Assembly: GCA_963920765.1 (NCBI GenBank)
Contig: OY987243.1
Span: 1,736,001-1,800,000 of the forward strand
Length of the DNA: 64,000 bases
Reading direction: 5' to 3'
From: Ulota crispa
Taxonomy: Eukaryota > Streptophyta > Bryopsida > Orthotrichales > Orthotrichaceae
Below are positions 58,331 through 64,000 of the stretch, piece after piece; the first letter of the stretch is position 1; every line of letters starts with the position of its first letter. Made by a program: the position numbers and the translations under genes. The notes beneath the pieces were generated by a model. It had not been told where the DNA came from. It ran no database searches and saw only the letters and a program-made list of their open reading frames with translations.

Positions 58331-59164
58331 AAATACTTATAGAAATAGAATCTCTTAGACTGAATTAGAGTCCTTTAGGAATCTTTTTGTAAATCATCAA
58401 AATACTTTCAAAAAAACTATCACAATAGTGTAGGTTTGTTTTTGAAATCTTTCTAAAATCTTTTTGGTCCTCATTAAAAAATTTTAAAGTTTTAAAAAAC
58501 AAAAGAAGTTTTCAAAAAAAAAGAATCTTTTAGAAGTTTGAGTGTACATTGACTGGTTTTATTTTCTTTACTTTTCGCAATATGGTAAGATTTAAACTTA
58601 GCAGCCTTTAAAGTCAAGTAAAAACATGACCATAATAACAAAAAACTCAATAATTTTTTGTTGATCTAGATACTTTTGGACACAACTTCACTAATTCAAC
58701 AAAATTTTATATAAAAAGTACAACATTTTGTTGTTTTAAATACCAAAATTTCTTTACAAACAAATATAAATGATGCTCCTCAATTCTTTGAAGAAATCAT
58801 ACATGTCCCTTAAGGATTAAAAGTACCAAAAATATCTTTGTGTTACATGATAACTAAGTATAGAGTTTAATGCAAATTCTTACAAGAAACCAAAGGTGTT
58901 TTTTACTTTTCAAATAACACAAGGATATATTTAACATTTCAAAATAGAAGAGTTATTTTAAAAAATTTTCCAAAATAATAGGAGTATAATTGATATTCCT
59001 ACAAAAAATAAGGACTATTTTTTATGTTTCACATATTTTTGGTGTAAACTTGATATTTTGAAAGACTTAAAGGGTATTTTTAGTAATTTTCCTTCTATTA
59101 CTAACCAAATGAATTAAAAAAAAAAAATCTTATAAAATATTTTTATAAGCTTTAAAAGATGGGA

Positions 59165-59570
59165 ATTGATATGTGTACCACACCCTTCCAAGTACTTTAC
59201 CACACCACGAGGTAAATTTTAGATTTCTACCATCAAAAAGCTAAATTTGAAAATTTTGAATTCAGATTTGGGCTTAGAAACCATGGTATTGTCTAGAATC
59301 ATAAAAAAAGTTGCAAATCAACAACACCCAATGAAAAAGTTTAGTTAGGGAGAAAATTGTTAATTTTACTTTTGTTTGTAAAAAATGATAAGCTTTTTCA
59401 TTGGGTGTTGTTGAATTGCAACCTTTTTTATGGTCCTAGACAATATCATGGTCTCTAAGTCCAAATTTGAATTCAAAATTCTCAAACTCAAATTTTTGAT
59501 GGTAGAATCTAAAATTTACCCCAAGGGTGTGGTATAGTAGTTCAAAGGGTGTGGTTCACATATTAATGCC
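59165..59570. mobile_element. Foldback MITE nested in the CACTA element (about 405 bp)
   Basis: Arms of about 180 bp: GTACCACACCCTTCCAAG / CCATGGTATTGTCTAGAATC / CAACAACACCCAATGAAAAA on the left and their complements on the right. No coding frame. Confidence 0.75.
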
Positions 59571-60164
59571 CTTAAAAAATATCCAAAACTATTCAAAAGT
59601 CAATAGAATTTTGATTTTATAATTGCAAGGTTTTAGTTCCGTAACTTTTCACGACTTCATGTTATTTGAAGCTATCAAACTATGGAGGCTATTTTAACAA
59701 AATAAGGTTCTTTTTACAAAAAAATTAGCACTAAATAATAATTATTAATGAATCCAACCTTTGCCTGCAACAATCCTTATGAGATTTGTGAATTCCAAAA
59801 AAAATTTATAAACAAAATCAAAAGGATGGAAATAAACAGTTTATTTAAAATTTCTAAATACCTTCTCTGATTTTAGCTCATAACTTTTGATAAAAAGATT
59901 GAAATCCAAAAAAAAAATTTGGAGGTGAAAGTAAAATACATTTACCAACTATTCTTAGTTCTAAATTTTTTGAAAAAAAGTCCTTTAATGGGCGGAAATA
60001 GCCTCCAAAGTCTACTAGATTACTAAAGATATGAACATTTAATGTACAAATAGAATCATGATACTAATGTGTACATGTGCATTTGCACATTCTCTAGTGG
60101 TTTTGAGAATGTGCTAAGGTTGTGAAGTGTGAGAGGAGAGGTGGAGGGTTCAAACCCCGCTACC

Positions 60165-60297
60165 AGCAGCTGCCCAGAAGCTCGGGCAGCTGCTTGGAAG
60201 CTCGGACAGCTGCCCAAAAATTTGGGCAGCTGCCTGGGGGCTTGGGCAGCTGTTCGGAAGCTTGGGCAGCTGCCTGGAAGTTCGGGCAGCTGCTTAT
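60165..60297. repeat. GC-rich 20-bp tandem repeat GGGCAGCTGCCTGGAAGCTT (about 6 copies)
   Basis: Each copy centres on GGCAGCTGCC-type palindromes. It stands out against very AT-rich neighbours. A GGTTCAAACCCC stretch lies just upstream (60148-60159). Confidence 0.85.
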
Positions 60298-60605
60298 CTC
60301 CTAAAAATTTCACATTTTCGTAAAATAAAAACAAATTCTATGAAAATAATAATTTAAAAATGAAAAGAAATAGAATTGAATAACATAAAATATGTAATAG
60401 AAATTAACAACAAATTAACAAAAATCTGTAAATAATCAACATAAAATATGTAATAGAAATCAACAACAAATTAACAGAAAACTATAAATAATCAACAGAA
60501 AATCAACAGAAAAGTACTCAAATCAACTTGACCAAATTCACAGAAAAAATCAACAGTTTTTGGTTGCTATTCTGTTGATTTTGTGCTGAATTTTCTACTA
60601 GTGTC

Positions 60606-62479
60606 TTATGTGCACAAATACTTGTTCTATATTTTTAATTTTTGTATGGTTGAAAATTTGGTAGTTGTTGGGTACACTTCTAGTAGCATAGTTGTGGAGC
60701 TTAGTTGTTTACAACTTAGCTTCTTGGGGTGTGCCCAATGACCCTTAATATTCAGAAATGAATGCTTTATATGTATTTTTTGTGTTTGTTGGTTGAGAAT
60801 TGGTGGTCACTAAGTGCACCTTCGAGAGCCTAGTTGTCAATGCCTAAGCTCTAGGAGTGCGTCTAGCCACCCTTTAGTCTTGTTTTTTAAATTATTTGAT
60901 AGCATTAGTACGTATTTGTTAATTTGTAGACTTCTAGAAACACTTTGCAACTTCTATACTTGTTGTCACTTGTTAGAATCACAAGTGTCCTTTTTTTGAT
61001 CATTTTTTTCATCACTTAATTGGATTTCTTTCTTATATAGAGTTCTTTGTAGATTTAGAGAAATGTTTACTTTGGATTGTTGTCATATTTTTGATAGCAG
61101 TAATGCAAAGCGACAAATTGTTTTGCTACTTCTAAACAATTATAATCTCATGCACTTGCTCAAATATTATGTGATTTTAGGATATGGTGTTAGGCTAGAT
61201 TACAATCCCTTGTTGTTTTGTTGTATGATAATTGGTATTAGATTATCCAAAGTGTTTGTCCATTCCAAGATGTATAATTCTTTATAATTCTTTTACTTTA
61301 ACACTGAACTCTTTTGTTTTGGATTCAAAGCTATCTATTGATGCTATTGCAAATATTTTTGTGGGTGAGTCATTTGATGATGGCATTTTTTTGTTGCATG
61401 CCCAAGAATTTGTGATGTCAATATGTGGTGATTTGATTGCAATTGTTCAACTTGTTTGATGCATATATTACATTGGATTCAAAAATTGGCTTGCTTCCAC
61501 TACAAAAGTTCATTGAGTTTTTGCATGTTTTTGAGCTAAAACATTGTGGAGTGAAACTAATAAAGAAGACGTGGTATACAATACTTGTAGATGTGTTTAT
61601 CTCATTCATGTTTTGGGTATGCAAAGTTATTTTAAGCCATGATTATTTCAATTCCTCATTTAGTGGTTTTTTCTTGTTCTCTTCCTTCGATGTAAAGGCT
61701 TTGTTCTTTTCATCAATATGTGTAGCAAGAGATTGTTGTTATTTCTTAGACTACGTTTTATGGAAGTACCAAGGAATCATTGTTGAGGATGAAATGAAGG
61801 ATGTTGATGTAGCTAACATCATGCAAGCAAGATCAAAGGAGAAAGCTAAGAAATTTTATGTGAAAATGATGGAATTTGTAGCTATTGCAAATTCAATCAA
61901 TAGCCAAAGTTGTCTTGAAGAGATTTGACATCAATATTAATAATCTCTTGTTTTAGTGCATCACGCGTTTCTTAATTCATCCCTAAACTACATACACTGG
62001 CCTTGACATAGGTTGAAAAGCATTGTAACTTAAGTAGGATACTTGGAATGATGCTAGACAAGCTTCACTTGTTGCCACGCGCCACACAACATCATACCAA
62101 ATGCCCAAGTTCTTCAAATAATGCAATTTGTTAGTGCCATCTTCTTATGCTAAATGGTTTCCACTAAAATCAATGCAAGAAGAGAAATTGAAGACTTTCA
62201 TAAGCAAATGTGATTAATATACTAAAGTAGGTTGCATTTTTATAACTTTAAATCTACATTAAAGGTAAGGAGATGAAGTTTTTGTATTTCAAGGTTGTTG
62301 TGTGATGGTTATGGATGATTGCAAGAAACACTTGTCCTATTTCTTGTCCCCTTCACCTCCTGCAAGTGCTTTTTGGCTTGTAACTTTTGCGCAGCAAGTT
62401 CTTTTGAGCTGAAATTTTAGAGGAAGGTAGATGTCATAGTTACAAACCTTCTATAATTTTTGCATTCTTTTATAATTAT
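60606..62479. other. AT-rich region with unidentified open frames
   Basis: The plus strand 61300-61928 has longer frames than the surroundings (61232-61459 and 61437-61928, the latter 163 codons), with no introns, no recognised domain and ordinary amino-acid composition. They could be a decayed transposon or captured gene. I assign no function. Confidence 0.3.
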
Positions 62480-63605
62480 TTTACTATTTTTAAACAGCCC
62501 CCAAATAGGTGTTTACCTTGGCCATTTTGGAGGTTTTGAGTACTATTTTGGGTCCAAAAAAGCGAATCTCATGCCACAAATCAAGGAAGTTGTTCATCAT
62601 AGAGCATTACATGGATTTGTAGAAGCATTTCATAAAATATTAAATTCCATGCCGTGCACACACCCTCAAAGTGCGCGTCCTTTCTCAAATGATTGGTGAA
62701 ATAAGAAAAACTTCTTACAAAAACCACTTGCAACATGTGAAGCTACTCAAAGAGGTAAAAAATGGCCATTTTTGTTTTTATTTTTTTGATTTATTTTACT
62801 ATTTTCTAAAAAGCAAAAAAAAAAATTATCTTTTTGTTGGTAATTTCTGGCCCTCTATTTGTGTGCATAACTTTTAGAATAAATTTTTTCTAAGTCTGAA
62901 TATTCACAAATATGCTATTTTAAGTGCTTTACAAATTTTCCGTATTTTATTTTATTTAAAAAAAATTATTCCAAAAGCTCGGTAGTACTACTAGTACTAC
63001 AAGTACTTAGGGTGTTTGAGACAAAACAATGAAGTGTTTCTTGCAACTACCCTTATTTGATTTTCTTTAAAACTTTGACAATATGATCACAATGTACTTC
63101 ACATAGTTTTTGTTTTTACTAAGAAGCATTTGCAAGATTATGGCACAGCTGTTGTAATTTATTCTTATTTTGCTGATTCTAAGGTTGATATTACAAGGCT
63201 TTGCAAAATTTATCTTATGTTGGTAATGAAAGAGTAGATGGGTATAACTTGACTACATTTGACTTTGTCTTTTGATACCTCTTGCAATATGAGTCCCTTA
63301 TATTTTATCTTCTTTAATTTGATGTTTTTATTTTATTTTTTGTGTGTATAGTTATTTATTAATTGCATGGTTGGTTTGTTAGACACAAAATTTGTATTTA
63401 TCCTCTTGGTGAAGGACCTGAAAGAGGAACAAAATTGCCATTTCACTTTTGAACACATAGGGACAATGGAAAAAGTAGGCTTGGACATTGCATCGGATGA
63501 CAATTTCATGAATTTCACATGGACAAACAATTTAGCCATGCATGGCATTAGACCATGGCTCATAAGACCATTTTGTGAAAGATCCCAAGTTCATTTAGCT
63601 TCTCA
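62480..63605. mobile_element. Diverged relative of the 16112-19069 foldback interior
   Basis: 62480-63060 shares ordered segments with 17890-18550, the clearest being GAGACAAAACAATGAAGTGT / TTTCTTGCAACTACCC. The downstream open frame 63367-63609 (80 codons) has no recognised domain. Ends not located; the copy may run beyond. Confidence 0.4.
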
Positions 63606-64000
63606 TTGAAGCCGTATCGCTTGAAAGGGATGTTCTTTTGGATTGCACAACCTCAGCTAGTAGTATTACTAGTTGTATTGTTGTATTTTTTGTATCCTTC
63701 TTTTTGTTCTCAACTTAATTTTGCTTAATGGTTTCTATTTTGTTTACAAGTGCGGTGGTTACTACTTGTTTTAGTATAGACCATCATATTTGGAATTAGA
63801 GGAAAATGAAGACATTTTTGTTGTAATATTGAAATTCATGATGCAGACCTTTTCCGCAATAATAGATAAAGAGGAGCCACCTTTAATAGTAACTACATAA
63901 GATCCAAATGCTATCCATGAATTATCTTAAAAATTAGCATAAGATTTTAAATTTAGTAAATAAGTCTTCATCCTTCATCATTCTATTAAAATATAATGTA
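63606..64000. other. AT-rich window end
   Basis: Nothing supportable seen. Confidence 0.3.

Larger units (their letters stand above)
57294..60602. mobile_element. CACTA (EnSpm) non-autonomous element (3.3 kb)
   Basis: Starts CACTAGTAGAAAACTCC and ends, reverse-complemented, CACTAGTAGAAAATTCAGC. TCT flanks both sides (57291-57293; 60603-60605), the 3-bp duplication typical of CACTA elements. Subterminal AACAGAAAA/CAACAGAAA motifs recur at both ends. No transposase; the interior is made of repeats and a nested MITE. It inserted in or beside the palindrome array. Confidence 0.88.

Overview
This window is nuclear DNA of a green plant. The evidence is spliced genes with GT-AG introns, a plastid-type DNA gyrase B with a transit-like leader, a plant-type ATG1 kinase, an ACR9/ACR10-like ACT-domain protein and an IPT9-like tRNA prenyltransferase. 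Coding exons are fairly GC-rich. The intergenic space is very AT-rich and full of non-autonomous transposons. The sequence does not fix the species; a bryophyte, lycophyte or streptophyte-alga-grade plant would fit.

Layout: (1) 1-711 (+), the 3' end of an ACR-type ACT-domain gene. (2) 4529-9738 (-), a complete 12-exon ATG1 autophagy kinase (717 aa). (3) 24139-26075 (+), a 3-exon IPT9-like tRNA dimethylallyltransferase (420 aa) that appears to lack its central insert region. (4) 30655-40203 (-), a complete 21-exon organellar gyrase B (756 aa). I assembled all exon chains by hand from splice sites and phases; the three complete chains add up to whole codon numbers. No other convincing host gene is visible. 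The genes have unrelated housekeeping roles (amino-acid sensing, autophagy, tRNA modification, organelle DNA topology) and do not form a functional cluster.

The rest (about 10-23 kb, 26-30 kb, 40.7-64 kb) is a transposon landscape. The most notable signal is at least ten elements bounded by TTAA and starting CCCCTAAA, CCCTTTAA or close variants. These are the target site and terminal signature of piggyBac-like DNA transposons, a superfamily rarely discussed in land plants. One of them (41757-43473) sits in a duplicated piece of gyrB exon 1/intron 1, and the empty site, with one TTAA, is still present in the parent gene at 39923-39926. Another (44059-45003) is flanked by TTAG on both sides, showing a real 4-bp duplication. 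A second TTAA-flanked family starts GGTAGG.

Other elements are a foldback structure (19099-22969) holding a decayed gyrB exon 17-18 fragment between about 0.73-kb inverted arms, several long hairpins (15202-16105; 16448-17396), a CACTA element with a TCT target duplication (57294-60602), a MITE with a perfect 9-bp duplication (52600-52911), and an array of about 11 tandem palindromic units of about 128 bp (55890-57240).
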